DNA of 29,792 bases from a virus, in the IMG/VR virus record IMGVR_UViG_3300006925_000086, positions 1-29,792 of that record; one strand, 5' to 3'. Below the pieces are notes generated by a model that was given only the letters and a program-made list of their open reading frames with translations, made no database searches and had not been told where the DNA came from. Within the stretch, counting starts at the first letter, position 1; each line of letters opens with the position of its first letter. Of the stretch, positions 18,533-24,962 are shown piece by piece. Made by a program: the position numbers and the translations under genes.

Positions 18533-18562
18533 TACCTCTTAGAGGAATGGGGTATTTATAGT
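18533..18562 (-). promoter_or_regulatory. Internal TATA-type promoter before the head block
   Basis: The 50-base gap after the 140-aa gene is the largest inside the main operon. On the minus strand it contains ACTATAAATACCCC (TATA at 18553-18560), whose expected start site is about 10 bases before ATG 18519. An exact inverted repeat, CCTCT-n-AGAGG (18536-18546), sits at the expected start site and could be an operator or RNA hairpin. This would let the head genes be expressed separately from the accessory genes. Confidence 0.5.
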
Positions 18563-18569
18563 TTTTTGA

Positions 18570-18992
18570 TTACTTGTCCTTCAATTGGTCTCGAAGACAA
18601 AATAAATCTTCAAATATTTCTTTATTAATTCCCATAAGACTATTGTATGCAGACACAATTTGAGGTTCAAAATCCGTGTCTGGAGAATTATCTGCCCTTT
18701 TAATTAACACTATTAAATCTTTACAAATCTGTATCATTTCCTCAAATCTATCAATTCGTAAATCCGTATCAATAATACAATCATCTTCTTTTTCCAAAGT
18801 AGTTTGACCTTTACGCTGGGCAACCTTTAATCGTTTGTCTTCACGCTTTTTTCTTTCGGATAAAGATTTGTCAGCCTTCTCCTTCTGCCTCACCGCTTCT
18901 TCAATCGGGTCAAGATTAGCAATACTTTCACCGGCTAAAGTTCTTTGAAAACCAAACTTGGTTTGCTTTTTCTTTAGACCGTCTTTCCACAT
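18570..18992 (-). CDS. Charged helical protein with W-tag variant, 140 aa
   Basis: No family is recognised. It starts MWKDGLKKKQTKFGF, a divergent copy of the shared tag (Gly for Ile). A very charged, probably coiled-coil part follows (EEAVRQKEKADKSLSERKKREDKRLK, about residues 30-55), then a helical domain with LRIDRFEEMIQICKDLIVLIK and EIFEDLFCLRDQLKDK. The longer frame from 19031 overlaps the pentapeptide gene; ATG 18992 is preferred because GAGGAAGTGAGA lies just upstream and the tag then sits at the N-terminus. It is the last gene before the internal promoter. Confidence 0.7.
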   Translation of the reverse strand: MWKDGLKKKQTKFGFQRTLAGESIANLDPIEEAVRQKEKADKSLSERKKREDKRLKVAQRKGQTTLEKEDDCIIDTDLRIDRFEEMIQICKDLIVLIKRADNSPDTDFEPQIVSAYNSLMGINKEIFEDLFCLRDQLKDK

Positions 18993-18996
18993 ATTC

Positions 18997-19761
18997 TCAC
19001 TTCCTCTTACCTTGATACATCTTGTCAGCATTACGGGGTTCTATATTTTTTATACCCTTATGTAGTGAAGCCCCTCGAACATTACAGCGAACTAATGTGA
19101 CATTTCTTACTACTGCAAGTTTAGATAAATCTACACCCCTAAAATCACAATCCTCAAATGTTACATTTGTCATCTTAGCCCCATTAAAATTAGCACGACT
19201 AAAGTTGCACAGTTTAATTACACCTGAAGGGTCTTCTTTTCGATAAAAACCAAACTGTGCTTGTCTAAAACTAGAGTTCTTAAAAGAAACCTTCTTTAAT
19301 CTAATAGGAGTTCTTTTCTTACCAGTTTTCATTGTAAATTTACCTTTACCACTTGGTTTAGGTGTAGGTTTAGTTAAGTCTAATTCATATTCATCTTTCT
19401 TTCTTTGCCCCGCTTGGGCTACACCTTCAAATTTAGAACGACCAGTTCGACCATATTTATTACTCTCCCTTGCTTCTTTGGGTGTGACTCTTTGTTCTAC
19501 TAAACGACCTCTATCATCTCTCTTAGGAGGATATTCCATCTCGGTATATTTTGTTTCTTTTTGATTACTCATATCTTTACCGTTAAATATTTCTTTATCA
19601 AAACTTTTATTATCCATTATTAAATATTCACCTGCGGGTAGTGTGCCGCTAAACTTTTCCTTTCTGTTAACGAAACCTTCAACATGGCCGTCGTCGGAAA
19701 CCTTACGCTTTTTGGCCTCAATTTTATCCCACTTTCTTTTTAATATATCTTGCCAACTCAT
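18997..19761 (-). CDS. W-tagged pentapeptide-repeat protein, 254 aa
   Basis: It starts MSWQDILKRKWDK, the consensus form of the shared tag. Residues 13-155 are basic, polar and probably unfolded. Residues 157-236 are pentapeptide repeats (SFKNSSFRQAQF, then CNFSRANFNGAKM and CDFRGVDLSKL, CNVRGASL) that form a right-handed square beta-helix. Known members of this fold (Qnr, MfpA) mimic DNA and bind gyrase, but most have no known partner, so the target here is open. The start overlaps the stop of the PAP2 gene (ATGA), with GGAGGAAAGG upstream. Confidence 0.8.
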   Translation of the reverse strand: MSWQDILKRKWDKIEAKKRKVSDDGHVEGFVNRKEKFSGTLPAGEYLIMDNKSFDKEIFNGKDMSNQKETKYTEMEYPPKRDDRGRLVEQRVTPKEARESNKYGRTGRSKFEGVAQAGQRKKDEYELDLTKPTPKPSGKGKFTMKTGKKRTPIRLKKVSFKNSSFRQAQFGFYRKEDPSGVIKLCNFSRANFNGAKMTNVTFEDCDFRGVDLSKLAVVRNVTLVRCNVRGASLHKGIKNIEPRNADKMYQGKRK

Positions 19762-20597
19762 TTTCCTTTCCTCCTTTTGTAAGTTTTACAGGCCGCACAG
19801 GTAGGGCGGCATCTTCTCTTTCTACCCTTTGAAGCATCTTTTCTTCCACAAGGCTTAGGTCCGTTTTTCTTTCCACATGAAGAACAGTCAATCCATCCTC
19901 CCTGTGTTTTCTTTCCTTTACCTTCTTTTCCGCCTCGTCGAGAAAACCACCCATGTAAGCCTTCGGACTTCTCTCTCTTAAAGTTATCGCCACTTTGTAG
20001 AATATCTTCCCAAGATTTAGAAATATCTAAATACGCATCAGCAAGCATAAGTCCTACCTTTTTACCTGCTTCTATATCACTTGGATAATGATTTCCCATT
20101 TGAACACGGGAGAGAGAAATTGAATCTGCCATAGTATTAAGTTCCTTTTTCTTATCGGGGTATTTCTCACCGAGAACTTTAGCCAACGCATATGCTTCAA
20201 TAGCGTGGCCGCTTGGAAAAGAAGGTGTGTCATCCGTATTTGTAATAGACTTAATTTTATCCGAGATTTCATAGGGTCGCTTTCTACCGTATTTCATTTT
20301 AAGTCGTATGGTATGAATATCCACATCATCTATAAAATCCCCCCATTCGGACATTTTCTCTCCAACAATGTCGAGCATCATTTTATGATTATTTTTATCT
20401 AAGTCGTTAATAGTTTTTTTATCTAAGTCTTGACCTTCCATAATTTTTAGAACCTTTGGTAGTTCTTCTTCGTTATCGGGAAATGAAAGTTTAGGAATGT
20501 CTACTTCAAAAGAAGGTTCGGAATCAAGAAGTTTTTGCTTACTCGCAGAAAGACTATTCATCCATTTGGATTCTTCCTTGAGTATTTCCCGCCACAT
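19758..20597 (-). CDS. W-tagged PAP2-superfamily phosphatase with cysteine-rich C-terminal domain
   Basis: All three PAP2 active-site motifs are present: K100-x6-R107-P108 (KMKYGRKRP), PSGH (128-131), and S163-R164-x5-H170-x3-D174. The enzyme should remove phosphate from a lipid or other phosphomonoester or pyrophosphate. No membrane segments are seen, so it is more like soluble acid phosphatases or haloperoxidase-type members. It starts MWREILKEESKW (tag). A second tag, SWEDILQSGDN, at 194-204 precedes a C-terminal domain with GLHGWFSRRGGK, GWIDCSSCGK, CGR and CRPTCAAC, resembling from memory the DUF5872-type basic Cys-rich domain of marine viruses. The protein thus looks like two tagged units fused. 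ATG 20597 is chosen over a 13-residue longer frame by the tag and by AAGTGAT upstream (279 aa). Confidence 0.85.
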   Translation of the reverse strand: MWREILKEESKWMNSLSASKQKLLDSEPSFEVDIPKLSFPDNEEELPKVLKIMEGQDLDKKTINDLDKNNHKMMLDIVGEKMSEWGDFIDDVDIHTIRLKMKYGRKRPYEISDKIKSITNTDDTPSFPSGHAIEAYALAKVLGEKYPDKKKELNTMADSISLSRVQMGNHYPSDIEAGKKVGLMLADAYLDISKSWEDILQSGDNFKREKSEGLHGWFSRRGGKEGKGKKTQGGWIDCSSCGKKNGPKPCGRKDASKGRKRRCRPTCAACKTYKRRKGK

Positions 20598-20601
20598 GTT
20601 A

Positions 20602-20814
20602 TCACTTCTTTTTTGAATTGCCCCAATTAGCCGCACCCTTTTTACGACATTGAACTAAAGCACCGGAAGCATAAGCGGAAGGCCATTTTTTATAACGACT
20701 TCTTACCTTGCGATAACAAGCGTCTTTTTTTGCCTTAGATTTCTTTTTCTTATATTGCTTACTACCCTTTTTTCGTCGGGCTTTACTTTTTTTACGCAAT
20801 GTATCGAACCACAT
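20602..20814 (-). CDS. Very basic small protein with CYxKV..W-P-S-A-Y-A-S-G motif, W-tagged, 70 aa
   Basis: It starts MWFDTLRKKSKARRKK, a tag variant merging into a Lys/Arg-rich stretch. Residues 32-66 read DACYRKVRSRYKKWPSAY followed by ASGALVQCRKKGAANWGN. This motif recurs, as I remember it, in small proteins and protein tails of marine tailed viruses, often together with the GWFSRRGG cysteine-rich module that ends the neighbouring PAP2 protein. Its function is unknown; the charge suggests nucleic-acid binding. ATG 20814 is preferred over 20850 because it gives the tag at the N-terminus, with AGGGGTG upstream. Confidence 0.75.
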   Translation of the reverse strand: MWFDTLRKKSKARRKKGSKQYKKKKSKAKKDACYRKVRSRYKKWPSAYASGALVQCRKKGAANWGNSKKK

Positions 20815-20815
20815 G

Positions 20816-21019
20816 TTATACACCCCTAATATTATATTTTCTAATAACATTTCTTAACGCAATTCGTTTTTTAGAATTACTATCTGCTCGTGAAATAAGA
20901 GGGTTATTATATTCTTTTTTATATTCTTTAACTTGTTCAGGATTAAAGTGGTAGGTCTTACCATCAACGGAAAATTTTTTACCGATAATTTTAATCTTTA
21001 AAATCTGAAACCATTGCAA
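20816..21019 (-). CDS. Small W-tagged basic protein with TTG start, 67 aa
   Basis: No family is recognised. The only start that keeps the shared tag is TTG at 21019, giving (M)QWFQILKIKIIGKK; GAGGGATT seven bases upstream, inside the previous gene's end, supports it. The rest is basic, with a short strand pair (KFSVDGKTYHF), a helix (NPEQVKEYKKEYN) and a basic end (KKRIALRNVIRKYNIRG). It may bind nucleic acid, judging only by charge. Confidence 0.65.
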   Translation of the reverse strand: MQWFQILKIKIIGKKFSVDGKTYHFNPEQVKEYKKEYNNPLISRADSNSKKRIALRNVIRKYNIRGV

Positions 21020-21020
21020 G

Positions 21021-21242
21021 TTAATCCCTCGCAGTAAATGGACCTCTACGATTTGAGTCCTTATATTCAGTCTTCATTGGACAATTAGGTTTTATCGGTA
21101 AGGCTGGTAAGTTCATAGGACATGGTTGCCAAGTTTTAACACTTCTATTACATCTACGACAAACGCCTGTTTTTTTAACACCGTTTTCCATAGTTCTTAC
21201 TTGTTCAGGTGTAAGGTTTTTAGTAATGTCTGTCCATGTCAT
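21021..21242 (-). CDS. Small W-tagged cysteine protein, 73 aa
   Basis: It starts MTWTDITKNLTPEQVR, a variant of the tag (Thr for Leu). Four cysteines in CRRCNRSVKTWQPCP and NCPMKTE may bind one zinc ion. The frame opens at GTG 21251; ATG 21242 is preferred because GTGAT lies five bases upstream and the tag is then terminal. No family is recognised. It is tightly packed between other small tagged genes. Confidence 0.65.
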   Translation of the reverse strand: MTWTDITKNLTPEQVRTMENGVKKTGVCRRCNRSVKTWQPCPMNLPALPIKPNCPMKTEYKDSNRRGPFTARD

Positions 21243-21247
21243 AATAA

Positions 21248-21460
21248 TCACATCAAATTGTCTGCTGCTTTAAGCGCCAATTCTTCTGCTTGTGATAAAA
21301 TAGCGATAATTTCTTTCAATTCGCCTCTTTCATTTCCTTTTAACTTTTCAGCATATTCTATTGCATATTGAATCCTGTTCTGTAATATGCCTAATTTATT
21401 AAAAAGGTCTTCATCATCAGGCATTCCGTATTCTTTCTTAATTGTATTTTTCCATGTCAT
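21248..21460 (-). CDS. Small W-tagged helical protein, 70 aa
   Basis: It starts MTWKNTIKKEYGMPDDEDLF, a tag variant, and continues as two long helices (NKLGILQNRIQYAIEYAEKL and ELKEIIAILSQAEELALKAAD), likely a helical hairpin. ATG 21460 is chosen over GTG 21469 because GGAGTGAG lies upstream and it puts the tag at the N-terminus. The first 23 bases overlap the end of the 74-aa gene. Its function is unknown. Confidence 0.65.
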   Translation of the reverse strand: MTWKNTIKKEYGMPDDEDLFNKLGILQNRIQYAIEYAEKLKGNERGELKEIIAILSQAEELALKAADNLM

Positions 21461-21662
21461 TTTTCTCACTCCATAAGTTTTTCCATAATTTATGTCTCTC
21501 GTAATTTTCTTCTAAGTAGTCGATAACCTCGTCTTTCGACGGCGCGTTATAACCAAGACTGTCTGTAAGGTGTTTATAAATGTTTTCAAATAAACTGTCC
21601 TCGGTTATATAAGAATCCAGCATTTCACGCCAATCGAGTTTAAGAATATTTTCCCAACTCAT
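21438..21662 (-). CDS. Small W-tagged acidic helical protein, 74 aa
   Basis: It starts MSWENILKLDWREML, a full tag. The remainder is acidic and helical (SLFENIYKHLTDSLGY, KDEVIDYLEENYERHKLWKN). The ATG overlaps the stop of the 119-aa gene (ATGA) and follows a GGGGGG-rich ribosome site. No family is recognised. Confidence 0.7.
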   Translation of the reverse strand: MSWENILKLDWREMLDSYITEDSLFENIYKHLTDSLGYNAPSKDEVIDYLEENYERHKLWKNLWSEKNDMEKYN

Positions 21663-22018
21663 GTGTTTTCCCCCCTAAATTTCAATGCTTCACTAATCGC
21701 ATCAATTATCCCTGCAACTGTGTTATAGAAAAGTGTATTGCCGTCTTCAAATGCTTCATCATGCCCTTCGTCTTCCATAAATTCTTCCTGCTTTGCGCCA
21801 ATTTTTCTTAACAAAGTAATTAATACACCTTGAGTTCGTTCTTCCGAATACATAGGACTTTCTAAATAATCTATTAAATGAAATATAATACCTATAATTG
21901 AGTTCGGTTGGTTTGCATCACCAATATAACGAGGTGGAAAGTATTCTACAATTTCTCTACGAAGGTCTTCAAATAGGGCCGTTGGGTCGTCAAATTTTAA
22001 AATGTCTTGCCACTTCAT
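21659..22018 (-). CDS. W-tagged acidic helical protein, 119 aa
   Basis: It starts MKWQDILKFDDPTALFEDLR. The body has helices with hydrophobic faces (SIIGIIFHLIDYLES; GVLITLLRKIGAKQEEFME; TVAGIIDAISEALKF). No catalytic motif is seen and no family is recognised. The ATG overlaps the stop of the metallopeptidase gene, with GGGTGAGAGG upstream. Confidence 0.7.
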   Translation of the reverse strand: MKWQDILKFDDPTALFEDLRREIVEYFPPRYIGDANQPNSIIGIIFHLIDYLESPMYSEERTQGVLITLLRKIGAKQEEFMEDEGHDEAFEDGNTLFYNTVAGIIDAISEALKFRGENT

Positions 22019-22647
22019 CGCCTCTCACCCCTTTTTAACTTTATTACAAAGGATTCAAAAATTCTTCTAACGGTAGGTTCTATAACTTGAATAAGTGCTT
22101 CCATAACCATAGGGATTTTTTCTGGCTGCATATTTGCCGCTCCCATTGTTCCTATAATTCTTGCCTCAAAAGAAGATAAAATAAATTGAGCAAATCTATT
22201 TCTACCTTCTCGTGTTTCAAAATTTCTCTCTAATGAGTAGGCCTGTGTTTCTATTGCCATTTCTTGTTCTAAATATGTTTTTATAGCATTTCCTATGTTA
22301 AATTCTACATCATCTAATGCTCTTACCAACATATTTATAGATAAGTTTTGGATAGGTGTTTCTCTCACACTTAATACAAAGGAAATAATAGCATCTCCAG
22401 AGGTATCAACAATTTCCCTCATTATTGGTTCCGTATTAAATTGGGCTTCATGTGTTGATTCATGTGCTAATACTAAGGCAAGTTTCTCCGGTGTCACATT
22501 AGGATTAGGAGAAATAACAGTTTCTCCGGTCGCTGTGTTATAACTGGCAGTTTCTCCCATAAGACTTTCACCCATTCTAATTCTCGGTGCAGGTCTATCA
22601 CGGTCTACCGGCTTGAAAGAAATTTTTAAAATATCAAACCAATTCAT
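22015..22647 (-). CDS. W-tagged HExxH metallopeptidase-like protein, 210 aa
   Basis: It starts MNWFDILKISFKP (tag). Residues 55-69 read KLALVLAHESTHEAQ, an HExxH zinc site (H62, E63, H66) in a helix typical of gluzincin-type peptidases. A downstream helix with AIETQAYSLE (131-140) offers E133 as the third zinc ligand in the ExxAY setting seen in that group. So a small zinc protease is likely, though the substrate is unknown. Candidates are the host envelope, a host regulator or a virion protein. The ATG overlaps the previous stop (GCATGA). The tag on an enzyme with no packaging motif supports a common delivery or assembly signal, as inference. Confidence 0.7.
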   Translation of the reverse strand: MNWFDILKISFKPVDRDRPAPRIRMGESLMGETASYNTATGETVISPNPNVTPEKLALVLAHESTHEAQFNTEPIMREIVDTSGDAIISFVLSVRETPIQNLSINMLVRALDDVEFNIGNAIKTYLEQEMAIETQAYSLERNFETREGRNRFAQFILSSFEARIIGTMGAANMQPEKIPMVMEALIQVIEPTVRRIFESFVIKLKRGERR

Positions 22648-23306
22648 GCTAATCTCTCTGCAATATCATCTCGTATCTCAGTCCATACTTCGGGGTATCT
22701 TTCAATAAGAACCTTTTGTATAACTTCAATCTGTTGAATCACCACTGTTTCTTCTCGCTTATGTACTAATTTGCCCTTAAATTCGAGCGCATACTTTAGC
22801 GACTCACGAATTTCTTTACTAAGTTTTACTAAAGAATCCACTGTCTTGAAATCTAAATCTTCATTGTCTAAAATAAATTGTTGAATCTTACCCTGCAACA
22901 TTGAAACATTTTGCGAAAGTAGGTCAATTTCATTTAGTTCTACACGGGCTACATCTAATGCCGCCGATTGTTGAACGATAGGTTTGAGATGTTTTTTCAT
23001 ATGTAGGTTAATTGAATCGACTCCGACTTCTAAATATTCTGCAACCCTGCTCGGTTTCATATGTCCATCTACAATTGCCGCTTCTAAATCCTTTCTATTT
23101 GGCGCAACACATAAAGCACACTTATCATTTGAATCATCGTGATACGCATTCAAATGTTCCTGCATATGTTTTCTTGTAGTTCCGGCTCTCCAACCTTCTT
23201 CTCTATCAAGAGCATTGGCATCCATGCGCCCTTCAAGAATTTCTATTTCTAAGTTATCCCTATCAGGATGATTACAAAGAGGACAAGACTTACGAATTTT
23301 ACGCAT
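22644..23306 (-). CDS. Zinc-finger DNA-binding protein, possible terminase small subunit, 220 aa
   Basis: Two tandem units share one layout: C8-x2-C11 ... H47-x3-H51 and C63-x2-C66 ... H102-x3-H106, with exactly 35 residues between the second Cys and first His in both (CPLCNHPDRDNLE ... KHMQEHL; CALCVAPNRKDLE ... HMKKHL). Each unit contains a helix-turn-helix-like stretch (SRVAEYLEVGVDSINLHM). The C-terminal half is a long helical segment (DFKTVDSLVKLSKEIRESL) that could oligomerise. Small terminase subunits of several archaeal and bacterial tailed viruses have this HTH-plus-helix build, so that role is plausible, but the gene is 9.5 kb from terL. ATG 23306 is chosen (TTG 23312 is an alternative) because GAGG lies eight bases upstream. 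Confidence 0.65.
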   Translation of the reverse strand: MRKIRKSCPLCNHPDRDNLEIEILEGRMDANALDREEGWRAGTTRKHMQEHLNAYHDDSNDKCALCVAPNRKDLEAAIVDGHMKPSRVAEYLEVGVDSINLHMKKHLKPIVQQSAALDVARVELNEIDLLSQNVSMLQGKIQQFILDNEDLDFKTVDSLVKLSKEIRESLKYALEFKGKLVHKREETVVIQQIEVIQKVLIERYPEVWTEIRDDIAERLA

Positions 23307-23844
23307 TGTCAATAGCCTCTCTTAATTGTCTCTTAAATAAATTACCACTTTGCATACCATAAGTAGTGGTATCACCAAATGCTATCGTAACTGGTCCTGC
23401 TAATATTTTAAAACCGGGATATTGAGTTAAGGTGAACATAATATAATCATCACCTAATGAGGCGTTATCCTGCATAACTTGACCGGAGTTATCTAATAAA
23501 TCCTGCTGTCGCTTTCTTTCTTCTTCTGTAAGGTTTTCTCCAGCCGCCGTTCTTTCGGTAAATTCATTTAATTCTAATATTTCTTCATTAGATAGTGGAG
23601 TTTCTTCTGTCATACCAACGCCCTGCGAACCACCACTGGTAAATCCGGGGGTTAAATGTAGATGGAATTTATCTTCAGTAAAAATTTCAATAAACCCTTC
23701 AATGAGTTCAACGAGTTCTTCATCATCCGATTCATTAATTATTCTTTCCAATAAGGGTAAATGATATGACAATATATCTTTATACGCTTTAATAATCGAC
23801 CACCAATTTCCACTACTATTTAACGGGCCTCTACTGTTGTTCAC
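23299..23844 (-). CDS. Protein of unknown function, 181 aa
   Basis: No family is recognised. It begins with GTG overlapping the previous stop (GTGA), with GGTGAT in front. Near the N-terminus GNWWSIIKAYKDILSYH (12-28) is a degenerate tag displaced by about 13 residues. The middle is acidic (SDDEELVELIEGFIEIFTED) and the C-terminal part is strand-rich (DYIMFTLTQYPGFKILAGPV). It overlaps the zinc-finger gene by eight bases. Confidence 0.65.
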   Translation of the reverse strand: MNNSRGPLNSSGNWWSIIKAYKDILSYHLPLLERIINESDDEELVELIEGFIEIFTEDKFHLHLTPGFTSGGSQGVGMTEETPLSNEEILELNEFTERTAAGENLTEEERKRQQDLLDNSGQVMQDNASLGDDYIMFTLTQYPGFKILAGPVTIAFGDTTTYGMQSGNLFKRQLREAIDNA

Positions 23845-24962
23845 TTTATCACCTTCATTAAATTGCTAAATGCTTCCATGGCATCGAGTTGCTTGAGAGT
23901 AATTCCATCTCCCTCGGTGCTTCCGGGAACTTTGAATGTTTCCATTTGTTCACCCATAACGGCACGAACAACCGCATTAAGAGTTTTATTACTCTTAGGA
24001 AAACGCATTGTAATATTATTTATTTTTTCGTAATTAACCACTTCGTCAATCTCAACACGCTCACCTTCAATTTTGACAGTGCAGGTATCTACAAGTATTG
24101 CGAGGTCTGAAGAACTAATGTTAAATGTTTTATTTCTCACCGCATCGTTAAGTCTACTTTTTACGGGGAATCTTCTACCTTTTGTGTAAATAGTTCCATC
24201 AGCCATAACTTCTCGTATTGCTTTATTTAATCCGGCTACCGTAGCCAATCTTTCTGCTGTTCTTGAGCCTAAATTAGCATTAACATCAATTTTTATAGGT
24301 GCTGAACCCGGCCCCATACTCTTTTCAACTATTTCTTTAATATCAGCAACCAAACTTTTTAGGCTATTTTTTTCACCTAAGATTGCTTGCCAAAGTGGAG
24401 GCTTTGCTTTGTTTTGAGGTGGCTCGCCACCTTCTTTAGAAAAAGCATACCATTCGGGTTTAGGCTTTTCACTTGCGAAGGCTTCGTTAATTTTCTCCGC
24501 TTTCCATTGGCGGTATTCCCAATACGGGACTGTCAAAAAATGACCCGCTACCACACCTCTTTCTATTTCAGGTTCATCATCTTCACCTGCCGGAGGTTTA
24601 AAAGAAATCATAGTTCTAAATTTAATATTTGCGGGATTACGACCCGGCCTTGTTTCTATTCTCGCTAAATCTCTTTCCATGTCATCAAAATCAAGAAGGT
24701 CTTCTTCGAGGAAGGTTTCTCTCTCCAAGAAAGATTTGAGTTTTTCTAAAATTGCTCCGCCACCTGAAAAGTCTATATTTTTTCTTGACATTCCTACACG
24801 GCCATGATTTTCTACCGAAAGATAAACAGACTTAGCATTAACCTTTCCAGTGTTGGCATCCGGCCTACCTGTAATGCCGAATTGAGAATTTTTACTTGGT
24901 CCCCAAAAAGCCTTATATTCTTCAAGTAATGCTAATGCACCTTCTCTATCCCATTCAAACAT
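23841..24962 (-). CDS. Protein of unknown function with an internal W-x-x-I-L segment, 373 aa
   Basis: No family is recognised. It starts MFEWDREGALALLEEYKAF; the frame extends to 25007, but ATG 24962 sits right after GAGGAGGAAGAGG and overlaps the previous stop (ATGTTTGA). A mid-protein PPLWQAILGEKNSL at about 188-201 resembles the tag and may mark the joint between two parts. The N-terminal half is mixed, with KSVYLSVENHGRVGMSRKN; the C-terminal half has regular strands and helices (ERLATVAGLNKAIREVMADG, LAILVDTCTVKIEGERVEID). A virion or tail component is possible but unsupported. Confidence 0.65.
   Translation of the reverse strand: MFEWDREGALALLEEYKAFWGPSKNSQFGITGRPDANTGKVNAKSVYLSVENHGRVGMSRKNIDFSGGGAILEKLKSFLERETFLEEDLLDFDDMERDLARIETRPGRNPANIKFRTMISFKPPAGEDDEPEIERGVVAGHFLTVPYWEYRQWKAEKINEAFASEKPKPEWYAFSKEGGEPPQNKAKPPLWQAILGEKNSLKSLVADIKEIVEKSMGPGSAPIKIDVNANLGSRTAERLATVAGLNKAIREVMADGTIYTKGRRFPVKSRLNDAVRNKTFNISSSDLAILVDTCTVKIEGERVEIDEVVNYEKINNITMRFPKSNKTLNAVVRAVMGEQMETFKVPGSTEGDGITLKQLDAMEAFSNLMKVIK

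Noticed and set aside
19724-19993. Minus-strand frame of 89 codons overlapping the PAP2 and pentapeptide genes
   Set aside because: It is a second frame inside two well-supported genes whose motifs lie in the other frames.
20602-20814. Histone-like or archaeal chromatin protein
   Set aside because: The charge is suitable, but the CYxKV and WPSAYASG motifs belong to a different, uncharacterised viral module.
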